From the IMG/VR virus record IMGVR_UViG_3300035698_010358, positions 1-64,000 of that record: a stretch of 64,000 nucleotides of DNA; one strand, written 5' to 3'. Below the pieces are notes generated by a model that was given only the letters and a program-made list of their open reading frames with translations, was not told the DNA's origin and ran no database searches. Origin of the DNA: a virus. Made by a program: the position numbers and the translations under genes. Below, in pieces: positions 49,535-59,050 of this stretch; within the stretch, counting starts at the first letter, position 1, and each line of letters starts with the position of its first letter.

Positions 49535-52500
49535 ATGAGTATCCGTTCAGAAATTCTAAATTTTAGTACCCAGCTCGATACGACTGGGATGACTAAATCC
49601 ATCGTTTCCATGAAGGATTTGATGGAGAAGAATGTCCGAGATGCTTTTTCAACAGGTATGAAAAACGGTATCTCTCTGAAACATATGGATGCTGTGCGTA
49701 AGAAAATGACGGATGCTACAAAAGAAATCAGTGTTATCCAAACAAAAATGCAGAAGGAACAACTCAAGATAGACAGCACCAAACTTAATGATGGTTTTAA
49801 GAATATTGCTAAAAAAAGAAAACAGAAACTGGCAGATCAACTAGAACTTCAAACACAGGCTTTATCTGCTGATCAGGATAGAATAGCAAATATGGGCCAG
49901 AAACTAGAACAGATGCAAATCAATGACGAGAAAAGCCGGATGGCTATAGTCGGGAAATCTGTTGAAACCTTCGGTGAGGGGATGCACTCTGTTTTCTCTG
50001 ATATCACATCTAAAGATGTCACTTCCATTTTTGGTGTTATTCAAAAGGGTGCCGCAAAACTTCAGCAGGTACAGGCAAAGGCTGTAGCTTCTAAAGAGGC
50101 TGGTGGGACAGGTGGGATGGCCAAAATTGCTGGGATTATGACCAAGTTGGGACCTACTCTTGTGGCAGTCGGGGCTATTGCCGCAGGTTTTGCAGCAATT
50201 GTTAAAATTATCATTGATGCTGATGCCCAAGCAAAGGAACTTCATAAGACTTTGATGGATGGTGGGGTTTCTGTTGGGGATATGGTTATCGGGGCTGAGG
50301 GACTGGAAGGGGCTTTAAAAGAGGTCCGTGAGATGGCCGTTGATGTTGGGAACAATTTGGATTGGGGTACATTAGCTGACGACCAGATTAAAATATTAGG
50401 TGCATGGAATGAAGCAGGGCACACTTTGAAAGAAATGTCTGGGGATTTAGACACAGCAGAAAAAAGGATGAGTGCTTACCAGAAAGCAACTTCTGCTGCT
50501 TTAACATATTCGAAGTTACTGGGTGAGTCTGCAGATAAAGTTGCTCAGGACATGACAGGGATGATGGAGCAGTTAGGTTTTTCTTTAGGCGGGGTTCAAG
50601 AAAACTTTGCCATGATTTACGATGCCGCTCAAACAAGTGGCTTTGGGACGAAAAGATTCTTTGGGATGGTTTTACAAGCCACCACGGGGATGGGGATGTA
50701 CAATGTTCGGTTAGAACAGACAACTAACATGCTCCTTAATCTGAATAAGATTCTCGGAACTAAGTTTGGTGCCGACTTCTTCAATAAGTTGACGGGTCAG
50801 TTCTCTGGGGACAGCGCTCAAGAAGGTATTAAAAAAATTATGTTGCGGGGTGGGAAAGCAGTATCCGCTACTTTACAAAGCCAGGCTGAATATACTGCTG
50901 ATGGTGTGATGAATGTTTTCAAATCTCATTTAGGTGATGATTTTTCTAAAGGGTTAAAGGATATTTTTGGGGCTGAGGGTACAGAGTTGGCAGCACAACT
51001 CTCTAATGCCGATACACGAGGGGAAGGGATTAGCACTCTCGTAAAAACATTAAGGGAGATGAACCCCCAAGAACAAGCGGCTATTCTTGTAAAAACTCAG
51101 AAAGAGATTGGTTCCGATGCTTCTCGGCAACTACAGCAATTACTGATTCAGGCTAATGGTATTGGTGGTTCTATGGGAAAACAGATGACGGCTTTAAGGT
51201 CTTTGGGTCCGGGAGGTGTGTTAGTAGATACCATTGATAGGTTAATGAAGGCAGCGGGGGTTTCAAGTTTAGAAGAATTATCTCAGATGGGTGCAATATC
51301 TCAATCAGTTGTTGAAAGTTTAGATGGTATCGATTCTACTATGAGGGATCAATCTGTACAAATGGCTATGCAGGTTGGTGGTCAGTGGAATGATATGAAG
51401 AAACTCCAAGAGAGAATGAGAACTGAGGAGTTTAAAGGTGAAGTAGGCCAAGCAAAATTATTGGCAGAACAAACAAAACAAATTAATGCTTGGGGTGCAA
51501 CGGCCACGAGTGAAAATAAAATCATGCACGCAAAAATGGATAAAGATGGGAAAATAAAAGAGATTGGTTTTAAGGCAATGGGGTCGGCTAAGGATTTATT
51601 GATGGGTCGAGTGAAAGCTGATGCCGATGTTGCTAAAATGATGACTGATCAGGAAATCCAAGCAAAAAAAGTTGCTGATAATACTACAGCAATGACTCAT
51701 GCTCTGGAAGTTGGGATTCAATACATCCTAAATGGTATTTATGATTCCGTAAAAACTATTTCTAAGTTCCTTACTGGGAAAGGGTTAGATGCGGATGAGA
51801 AAAAAGAACGAGATAAAGCTCTAGCCTCACAAGAGGCCATTTCTAAGAGGTTCTTGGATCAATTAAAAGAAAACAGGGAGAAACAGGGGAAAGTAGAATC
51901 AGAAATGCTTCAGGCTAAAGGGCCTGAAAGAACAGCTCTTGAAGCGGAGTTGGGGAAATTACGTTCAAGTTTTAAGACTTTAAGTACCAAATTGGATTTT
52001 AGCAGAGCAAAAGAAAAAAACATTTCTGGTTTTGAAGGTACTTTTCTTGATAAGGATGCCGCTGAAGTTTCCAAGTTTGCTCACGAGAAGACGGCAAATG
52101 AGATGTACGGGCGTACAGCAGGTTCTAGGGGCACTCAGGTAGGTGCAAGTGGGGCTGTTATAGGTGCTACACCTGCTTCTTATGATCAAACACAACTCAG
52201 GCAAGGATTAAGTCAAAGCCATCCTGAAGAATTAAAAGAATTATTGGAGTTGGAAAAAAAGAATATTGATATTACTGATAAACTTCAGGAATTGGGTGAT
52301 AGAGCTCATAAGGAATTGCTTCGGTCAAATGAACAAATATCTACGGAGGACCAAAAGAAAGCCAAGGACCTGCAAGAAAAGAAAATAAGTGAGGAAAAGG
52401 GTCCTATAGCTAAAGCCTTCGCAGAGGCTCAGGATTCTGTAACTAGAGATAATGATCTGAGAGCTTTGATGTCAGATGCCCTCGGAGGAGTTTCTGTGAC

Positions 52501-52807
52501 CGATAAAATGGTACATGGACTAAAAAATGGGACTACCTCAGATTTTGGGTCCACTGAGAGAGACAAACTAATGAAACAGTGGAAAACTGGCAAGAGTACT
52601 ATAGAGAAAACAGAAGATTTCATTTTGACTTCTGGGGGCCGGCTTATCAAACCTAGTTCAAAAGATACAATTACAGGTTCTAAACCTGGTGGACCATTAG
52701 ACAGAAGAGGTGGGGGTCAGACCGTTATCAATAACTACAACCTCCCGAACGATGCCAATCAGAACTTGATGGCCATAACGAAAGCTCAAAAGGCGGGGGT
52801 GTTATAA
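49535..52807 (+). CDS. Tape measure protein
   Basis: A 1090-residue protein, mostly helical with coiled-coil regions at both ends and a hydrophobic segment near residues 200-225 ('GPTLVAVGAIAAGFAAIVKIIIDA'). It sits between chaperone-position genes and baseplate genes. Tape measure proteins set tail length at about 1.5 angstroms per residue, which would give roughly 160 nm. The C-terminal part ends with a Gly/Asn-rich region ('TVINNYNLPNDANQ'). No lytic transglycosylase or peptidase motif is seen. Confidence 0.85.
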   Translation: MSIRSEILNFSTQLDTTGMTKSIVSMKDLMEKNVRDAFSTGMKNGISLKHMDAVRKKMTDATKEISVIQTKMQKEQLKIDSTKLNDGFKNIAKKRKQKLADQLELQTQALSADQDRIANMGQKLEQMQINDEKSRMAIVGKSVETFGEGMHSVFSDITSKDVTSIFGVIQKGAAKLQQVQAKAVASKEAGGTGGMAKIAGIMTKLGPTLVAVGAIAAGFAAIVKIIIDADAQAKELHKTLMDGGVSVGDMVIGAEGLEGALKEVREMAVDVGNNLDWGTLADDQIKILGAWNEAGHTLKEMSGDLDTAEKRMSAYQKATSAALTYSKLLGESADKVAQDMTGMMEQLGFSLGGVQENFAMIYDAAQTSGFGTKRFFGMVLQATTGMGMYNVRLEQTTNMLLNLNKILGTKFGADFFNKLTGQFSGDSAQEGIKKIMLRGGKAVSATLQSQAEYTADGVMNVFKSHLGDDFSKGLKDIFGAEGTELAAQLSNADTRGEGISTLVKTLREMNPQEQAAILVKTQKEIGSDASRQLQQLLIQANGIGGSMGKQMTALRSLGPGGVLVDTIDRLMKAAGVSSLEELSQMGAISQSVVESLDGIDSTMRDQSVQMAMQVGGQWNDMKKLQERMRTEEFKGEVGQAKLLAEQTKQINAWGATATSENKIMHAKMDKDGKIKEIGFKAMGSAKDLLMGRVKADADVAKMMTDQEIQAKKVADNTTAMTHALEVGIQYILNGIYDSVKTISKFLTGKGLDADEKKERDKALASQEAISKRFLDQLKENREKQGKVESEMLQAKGPERTALEAELGKLRSSFKTLSTKLDFSRAKEKNISGFEGTFLDKDAAEVSKFAHEKTANEMYGRTAGSRGTQVGASGAVIGATPASYDQTQLRQGLSQSHPEELKELLELEKKNIDITDKLQELGDRAHKELLRSNEQISTEDQKKAKDLQEKKISEEKGPIAKAFAEAQDSVTRDNDLRALMSDALGGVSVTDKMVHGLKNGTTSDFGSTERDKLMKQWKTGKSTIEKTEDFILTSGGRLIKPSSKDTITGSKPGGPLDRRGGGQTVINNYNLPNDANQNLMAITKAQKAGVL

Positions 52808-52810
52808 TCA

Positions 52811-53509
52811 ATGGCTGACAGACCACCAGTTTTCCGGTCATCTTTCATGTCACCTGATGATGGATTTGATGAAAGCAAGGGTAAAAAACCCGTTGTTTTC
52901 GATATTCTGGCAACAGATAAGGAAACCAGTATCCTTCCTGACAATATGAAGCTGGTGCTGCATGTGAACCCAGAGTCCATGTCCATCAATTATGCTAAGA
53001 TCATCGAACGGATCCCAACCAAAGGAGGATTCGTTGAACAGCATTTTGGTGAAGGTTTAAATTCCCTGGAGTTTAACATTGCTACAGGTGGGTTCATGCG
53101 GTTGTATTCCGGTTTGTCAAATATTACAGGTGGTCAAGGAGCCCTCGATGTAGAAGGAACTCGTCGGGATTCTATTGCTTACGATAAATATCTGGATGTG
53201 TTGGCACTGTTTCATAATAATGGGTCTATTTACGACATCACTGGGAAAATCGTATTTCAGGGATTCATCAGTGTTACGTTTGATGGGGGTGTTTATCTGG
53301 GGGTCTTCAACGACTTTACCGTATCGGAGGCTGCTGATAAACCATACCAGTTCACGATGTCAACGAGTTTTACTATCCAATCTGAGATGGTTCGGGTTCG
53401 GACAGATATGAGTTACCAAACTCAAGGTTCTATAAGTGAGGATTCTGGAATTAGTGTCCCTGATCTATTGAACCCTGATTACCTTGATTTGGGCAACAGG
53501 ATAAAGTGA
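52811..53509 (+). CDS. Baseplate/tail protein, paralogue A
   Basis: A 232-residue protein. Residues ~45-185 ('LVLHVNPESMSINYAKIIERI', 'YLDVLALFHNNGSIYD', 'GFISVTFDGGVYLGVFNDFTV', 'YQFTMSTSFTI') align with residues ~205-355 of the next protein ('LVLLINPTSFQIQYTKIQQYQ', 'MQNLMRFYKNNGYIYD', 'GALSIRYDGFIYYGSMESFTF', 'VEFNIEFTAN'). The pair follows the tape measure gene, as do the LysM-type or tube-baseplate adaptor proteins of other contractile phages. Role: probable tube-hub adaptor (inferred). Confidence 0.7.
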   Translation: MADRPPVFRSSFMSPDDGFDESKGKKPVVFDILATDKETSILPDNMKLVLHVNPESMSINYAKIIERIPTKGGFVEQHFGEGLNSLEFNIATGGFMRLYSGLSNITGGQGALDVEGTRRDSIAYDKYLDVLALFHNNGSIYDITGKIVFQGFISVTFDGGVYLGVFNDFTVSEAADKPYQFTMSTSFTIQSEMVRVRTDMSYQTQGSISEDSGISVPDLLNPDYLDLGNRIK

Positions 53510-53516
53510 GGGTGTT

Positions 53517-54914
53517 ATGGCTGAAGTGGTTACATTAGATGAAGCTGTAGAGAGATCAAAGGAAACAGGGGGTCCACCGATCACAGGCCCTAACATGGCA
53601 ATGATTACGGCTCAGTCTGTGAAAAACCCTCCAGCTCCATTGGCTTATCAATATTTGAATGTTGGACCGGAACTGACTATTGAGATGGAAGACATTTCAA
53701 CGGATCAGATTGATAACACTCGGCAAATGCTTAGGAATTTATCCCCTTTTGTTCTTCAGATTGAACCCCCTGCGGCATTTCAGAATTATGCCTCACAGCC
53801 AAGTGCTGCCGGTAGTCCAAGTATCAGCCTCTATGATGTGGCCAATGGGACGGCTTCCAGTTATCAGAAGGCTCGGGATGCCCTATATCAAGATGCTTCG
53901 TTGCTTAATGTTGCAGCAAATCAAAACTCAATGAACCCTGAAGATTATTTAGTAAGGTTTAGCCCTACTGAGGATTTGGTTGAGGATCTGGATGTGATGG
54001 GTCCCCCCGAACCAGGCAATTCAGATTTACCTTCACGAGGAAAACCCGCCCTTCCTGACTTGTTGAGTGTGATGGATATGCGGCTTCAAGTATCGAATAT
54101 CCTTAATATTCCACCTTTGGTTTTGTTGATCAATCCGACATCGTTCCAGATTCAGTACACCAAGATTCAACAATATCAAGATCGTAGCCGGTATGGTTAC
54201 ATTCTCCATACTTGGGGTGAAGATCAAGCCAAGATTTCGTTCACAGCAAAGTGTGGAGCGTTTATCTCTGGTGGCAGGGGTGTCCATGTTACCAGCCGTA
54301 ATGATTCTAAAGCCTGGCAGAATATGCAGAACCTGATGAGGTTCTACAAAAATAATGGGTACATCTATGATACGATGGGTCGGTCAAATGCTCATCTTCA
54401 TGTTGGAGCTTTGTCTATTCGGTATGATGGATTCATTTACTATGGCAGTATGGAATCATTTACATTTGAATTAAACGAAGATAATGAGCTGGGTGGTGTA
54501 GAGTTTAATATTGAGTTCACGGCCAACGGGATTATGGATACAACTCCCGACACCAATATTGTGCAGCCTATGCGGGCACCTTTACCCAGTATCGAAGATC
54601 AACGGTACATGAGTAAAGGTAGAAATAAACCTGGTGAGTATTCTTTGGGGTTGGGTGGTGTTACTACCATTCAAGAACAGGAAGTTAGTTCTAGTGATGC
54701 TTTGGATACGTTAGTTCCCCAAGATGGTACCGGAGTCCCTCAAGACGGTACCAGAGACGGTACCAATGGTTTTGACCGTATCATAATTGGTGGTATTATA
54801 GAACAACCTGTAGGAAATCAGGCTTTTCAGAGTTTCGATGATGATTCCAGTGTTGCTGTGGATAGACCTGTTGAACAGGATATCCCTCGTAATGCTAAAC
54901 CGTTTGGATTTTAA
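53517..54914 (+). CDS. Baseplate/tail protein, paralogue B, with N-terminal extension
   Basis: A 465-residue protein. It shares a ~150-residue domain with the preceding protein at its centre (~205-355), with an additional ~200-residue N-terminal region and a ~100-residue C-terminal tail containing three 'QDGT/RDGT' repeats (bases ~54720-54765). GAGGGTG ribosome binding site. Adjacent to the hub gene, it likely forms part of the baseplate. Confidence 0.7.
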   Translation: MAEVVTLDEAVERSKETGGPPITGPNMAMITAQSVKNPPAPLAYQYLNVGPELTIEMEDISTDQIDNTRQMLRNLSPFVLQIEPPAAFQNYASQPSAAGSPSISLYDVANGTASSYQKARDALYQDASLLNVAANQNSMNPEDYLVRFSPTEDLVEDLDVMGPPEPGNSDLPSRGKPALPDLLSVMDMRLQVSNILNIPPLVLLINPTSFQIQYTKIQQYQDRSRYGYILHTWGEDQAKISFTAKCGAFISGGRGVHVTSRNDSKAWQNMQNLMRFYKNNGYIYDTMGRSNAHLHVGALSIRYDGFIYYGSMESFTFELNEDNELGGVEFNIEFTANGIMDTTPDTNIVQPMRAPLPSIEDQRYMSKGRNKPGEYSLGLGGVTTIQEQEVSSSDALDTLVPQDGTGVPQDGTRDGTNGFDRIIIGGIIEQPVGNQAFQSFDDDSSVAVDRPVEQDIPRNAKPFGF

Positions 54915-54916
54915 CG

Positions 54917-57900
54917 ATGGGTATAGAAAATCGACCTTTTATAGGTACATGGAGGCTGAATCGTCAGCAGGTTATCCAACATACTCCAGATTGCTTGGTA
55001 TATCTGAATGGGGATCTCTCTTTACCGGGGTGTGCTCGGTGCAACAGCAAAATTAATATCCAAGAGTTTGTCACAGAGGTGTCTGTGGACGCCGGAACGG
55101 ACCCTGGAGCCACTTCCGCATCATTTACCTTGTCAGTACCCGTTCACCATCACGAATCGTTTGCAAGGGATGCTCAGTTCATTCTCCGACCTGGTTTGGA
55201 AGTTCATATTTACCAACGTGGCTTTTTCCCGGTTGAGGGTATGTATCAATCCACTGATGATGACACGATGCCTGCTTATCCATATTATCATGTTTTCCAC
55301 GGAGTTGTGACTCAAGTCGGTGGTTCCTATAGTTCTGGTGTTCAGACTTTCTCTGTTCAGTGTGGCTCGATGCTACATTTTTGGCAGTTCCAACAAGTCA
55401 GTACGAATGCTTCTATTTTTGGTAAACGGCCAACTAACTCTGGTAACAAAGCGTCTTCCGTTGGTCATAACTATACAGGTCAGCACCCTTATGAAATTAT
55501 TTGGCATATCCATAACGATTTTATCAGTGCCGCTGCAGGTGTTGGAAGTGCCCTTCAATCTCAAACCAATATCAGTGCAATGTTTGGGAATAAACAACTT
55601 TTTTCTTTTGCAGCCAAATACTGGGAGGAACGATTTAAGACTTCTACCATCAGATTGAGGATGCACGGTGCAACGGGCCAGTTATTTAATGCAGCTCAGG
55701 CAGCCTTCTTGGGCAGGGCTTCAAGTAAAGAATTGATCAAATTAACCAGAAGTCGATTCAATCAAAGTAACACAGGGTCGAAAAGTAATTCCCAGGTGAT
55801 GAGTAATGCTACAATCCGTGGGTCTTTGACTCCTGATGTTTTGGATGCCCTTCTCTATTCGGAGAGAGCCTCTGGTGGTAGTGAGCCAGTAGATTTAAAT
55901 ATCGTAGATATGAAAGCCTTCGTTACGGACATTGGAATGTTTGGGCAGTTTAATGAGTTTGAATCTACATATGAAAGTAAGATGGATATGGCCAACAAAG
56001 TCTGTGAAACCACAGGTTTTGAATTCTTTCAGGATGTGGATGGGGATTTTGTTTTTAAGCCTCCTTTTTATAACTTGGACACATCAGGTTCTCGGACTTA
56101 TTGTATTGAAGATATTGATATTATCAATATTAGTTTTGATGAAAAAGAACCTGAAATCACATATATGACAGCTAAGAGTGGGGCAATCAAAAATGTTGTA
56201 GGGCTAGGAGCTGACGGTGAATACGGTGTTCGTGCTCAGTATGTAGATTATCGGTTAGTGGCCCAGTATGGATGGCGGCCTGGTGAGTTTGAAACGGCAT
56301 ATTTCAATGATAAAGATGCTATGCAACATGCAGCAGCTAATAGGATGGACATCATGAATGCTCCATCGAAGTCGGCTTCTGTAACGATTCCTCTCCGACC
56401 TGAAATCCGACCCGGTTATCCCGTGTATATTCGGTATCTGGATTGTTTTTATTACTGCAACTCTTTTTCACATTCTTTTATGGCCGGTGGTCAATGTACA
56501 ACCACTCTCCAGCTCATTGCCAAGAGAGCCAAGTTCTTTGCTCCCGGTGATGTAGATAAACCGAACGGCGGTATTGATGCTATTCATTTAGATAACCCTT
56601 CAATGCCTGCTCGCCCTCTTCAGGTAGAAGACAATATGGGTTATCCTACTTTGATGGGGTTCCCTAATGTGGTAATGGGCCTTGACCCGAATCGTGTAGA
56701 TCCTCGGATAATGTTGCTTGGGGGTGGGGTGTTTGATGTATCTATCCCTACAATGATCTCTGGAATCATCCAGATGGCCTTGGATATGAAAGTTATTCGA
56801 TTTGCCGGTGGTGCTGATATGGGAACTTTGTTTGAAATGCAGACAGGTGAGAACACCACCATGAAGTTTTCATATGATATTGATCAGGATTTACTTCCTC
56901 CTGGGACACACCCTCCGGTAAATGCCACAGGGGAATTTGCAGATTTAGCTGCCGGTGTGGATAAATATAAAACTTTACTAGATGGTTTGGGTGCTTCCAA
57001 GAAGACCCGGAGAGCAGCCCTTCGGAAAGCGTCAAAAGGAGTAACTAAAGCAAGGGCAGATTATAAGAAAACATCTAAAAAAAAGAAAACGGAACGGGTA
57101 AATGCCAGGGCAAAAATTAAAACTGCTCGTAAAAAAGTTGTTGCTGCTTCAAACAATTTAAAACAATGTGAGATTGCATTTGAAGAGAAACTTAGTAAGA
57201 TAAATGATACGGACCCTGTAAAAATGCTTTATTCTATTATTCTGAATATGCAGAGTATGAGAGATGGTTCTCGAAAAGATATTCACAGCACCAGTTTCAT
57301 CTTAGATGTCCTGGCAGACAAAAAAGCAACTCGGACGAACGGTAACATGCCCGGTTCATACCGGTATTACTCCTCTTCTCACCCAGACTCTAAACATCAA
57401 GGGATGGGTAGTTTAACTATCAATGTTACAGAAGGGGATAAATCCCATACCATAGTAGATGAACCTTTGGAAGAGGGCCCGATTGAGGGTGAGGGTTTCC
57501 TTCCTGGTGGATCACAAACACCCTTAAATAAAGCAGTGGATTCCAAGTTCGGGATCATTCCAGTGACCAAAGGGATTAAAATTTTGAATGGTGATCCTAA
57601 AAAAAAGGGCGGGGTTGTTGTCCCGACTTCTGAAATTCGAGAGCTGAGTTTTTCTCCTGTGCATTATAATTTGACAAGTGTGAAGACCACAACGATTCAG
57701 AAAGCAAACCCTGGAGCTTTAGGGGCCAAGTTCTTTGCAAATTTAACAAGTAGTGCTGTGGTTCAGGGAGCAGCTCAGTCGAAGGCTTCTACTTTGAGAG
57801 ATGCTTTTACGGATTGGATTGCTTCTTTGGGATTTATTCTTACGAGTGCCGCTAATGAAGCCGATCCCGACATTGAAAAACCAGCACCTCTAACCCTGTT

Positions 57901-59050
57901 GTCGGTGGGTATCAAGAATGAAACAATGCAGCTTCATGATTCCCCAAACTCTTTCAAGCTCAGTGATACAGAGGGCACTCGGGTTTTTGTTGGTTGTGAG
58001 AAAATGTCTGTAGACGAATTCTGGAAAATCATATCCAAGAATCTGGTTAAAGATTTAAGGAGTCGTGTTAATAATTGGGTGAGGGATTGGAGACGGTCAG
58101 TATTAAAAGAGGATCCTGAAACCGAACAAAGTTCACAAGGTTTAAATACCATTGCCCATTTTTTCTCTGTTCTTTCAGGTGTTTACGGTATAGCAGGCAT
58201 AACGAAAATCAAACGAACGAGTAAATCAAAGAATAGAAAAATTGGTGTAACTAGTCCTGTCTTCCCCGTATCTGATGCCCGGGGTTATGAGATCATAGGT
58301 TCCTATCGGTATGGCCGAGGTGTGGATATTGATGAGAATGGTGTATTCTCTCAGTTGGTTAATGAGGGTCCTCTGCAAAGTTTGGATACCGCCAGTGTGG
58401 ATAAGTTTGTTGATGGCATTATACGAAGAAAATCAACCGTTAAGTATGCACAAACTCAGGCTTTATTACAGAGCCTTTCTAAGGCTCGTCCTGAAGATGA
58501 AGCTCTAGCTTCTATTCGTCAGAAATTAAATAATTCAGGTTCCAATGAAGCAACACAAACTCAATTGCTGACGGAAGGGCTTCGTAACTGGTATACCAGT
58601 GCCGTGAAGGACGGAGTAGCTAAAACAAAAATACAACTGACGAATGCTGCTTATTCCCTGGCTGATTTAGTTCCTGAGTCCCTTCGGGTTTGTAATTGTA
58701 AAATGGCTGAGGCCAATATTGTTCTTGAAAGTGCTCAAGACCGTGAGTTCATTCCAGTTGTGGAAGGATTTATGGAGCTGCAACAGGGCGACCCAGTAAC
58801 GGCAGCCAATGCAAAAGCAACGGCTGCTGCTGGACAGAATTGGATTCTTCATCAGAAAGCTCTCCGTGGTCAGGTTGCAGATAGAGACCCTGGAGATTTA
58901 GTGGACTTTGTATCCAGTTTGGATGAAACGTATGAAGCTGCCAAAAGAGCAACTCAACGTGCAGTAGATGATGTGGAAGATGCAGCAGAAGACCTTGTAG
59001 ATGCAGCAGAAAATATTGATGACTCCTTTGGTGGAGATGGAGAAGAATAA
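54917..59050 (+). CDS. Baseplate hub protein (late control D/gp27-like) with long C-terminal extension
   Basis: A 1377-residue protein. The N-terminal ~90 residues carry a Cys pattern 'DCLVYLNG...GCARCNSKI' followed by 'VSVDAGTDPGATSASFTLSVP' and 'LRPGLEVHIYQRG'. Residues ~95-520 continue the tube-like hub pattern ('YHVFHGVVTQVGGSYSSGVQTFSVQCGSML', 'VCETTGFEFFQDVDGDFVFKPPFYN', 'LRPEIRPGYPVYIRYLD'). The C-terminal half is extra: a coiled coil (~700-760, Lys/Ala-rich) and further domains. Hub proteins form the trimeric base of the tail tube. It overlaps the spike gene by one base. Confidence 0.75.
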   Translation: MGIENRPFIGTWRLNRQQVIQHTPDCLVYLNGDLSLPGCARCNSKINIQEFVTEVSVDAGTDPGATSASFTLSVPVHHHESFARDAQFILRPGLEVHIYQRGFFPVEGMYQSTDDDTMPAYPYYHVFHGVVTQVGGSYSSGVQTFSVQCGSMLHFWQFQQVSTNASIFGKRPTNSGNKASSVGHNYTGQHPYEIIWHIHNDFISAAAGVGSALQSQTNISAMFGNKQLFSFAAKYWEERFKTSTIRLRMHGATGQLFNAAQAAFLGRASSKELIKLTRSRFNQSNTGSKSNSQVMSNATIRGSLTPDVLDALLYSERASGGSEPVDLNIVDMKAFVTDIGMFGQFNEFESTYESKMDMANKVCETTGFEFFQDVDGDFVFKPPFYNLDTSGSRTYCIEDIDIINISFDEKEPEITYMTAKSGAIKNVVGLGADGEYGVRAQYVDYRLVAQYGWRPGEFETAYFNDKDAMQHAAANRMDIMNAPSKSASVTIPLRPEIRPGYPVYIRYLDCFYYCNSFSHSFMAGGQCTTTLQLIAKRAKFFAPGDVDKPNGGIDAIHLDNPSMPARPLQVEDNMGYPTLMGFPNVVMGLDPNRVDPRIMLLGGGVFDVSIPTMISGIIQMALDMKVIRFAGGADMGTLFEMQTGENTTMKFSYDIDQDLLPPGTHPPVNATGEFADLAAGVDKYKTLLDGLGASKKTRRAALRKASKGVTKARADYKKTSKKKKTERVNARAKIKTARKKVVAASNNLKQCEIAFEEKLSKINDTDPVKMLYSIILNMQSMRDGSRKDIHSTSFILDVLADKKATRTNGNMPGSYRYYSSSHPDSKHQGMGSLTINVTEGDKSHTIVDEPLEEGPIEGEGFLPGGSQTPLNKAVDSKFGIIPVTKGIKILNGDPKKKGGVVVPTSEIRELSFSPVHYNLTSVKTTTIQKANPGALGAKFFANLTSSAVVQGAAQSKASTLRDAFTDWIASLGFILTSAANEADPDIEKPAPLTLLSVGIKNETMQLHDSPNSFKLSDTEGTRVFVGCEKMSVDEFWKIISKNLVKDLRSRVNNWVRDWRRSVLKEDPETEQSSQGLNTIAHFFSVLSGVYGIAGITKIKRTSKSKNRKIGVTSPVFPVSDARGYEIIGSYRYGRGVDIDENGVFSQLVNEGPLQSLDTASVDKFVDGIIRRKSTVKYAQTQALLQSLSKARPEDEALASIRQKLNNSGSNEATQTQLLTEGLRNWYTSAVKDGVAKTKIQLTNAAYSLADLVPESLRVCNCKMAEANIVLESAQDREFIPVVEGFMELQQGDPVTAANAKATAAAGQNWILHQKALRGQVADRDPGDLVDFVSSLDETYEAAKRATQRAVDDVEDAAEDLVDAAENIDDSFGGDGEE

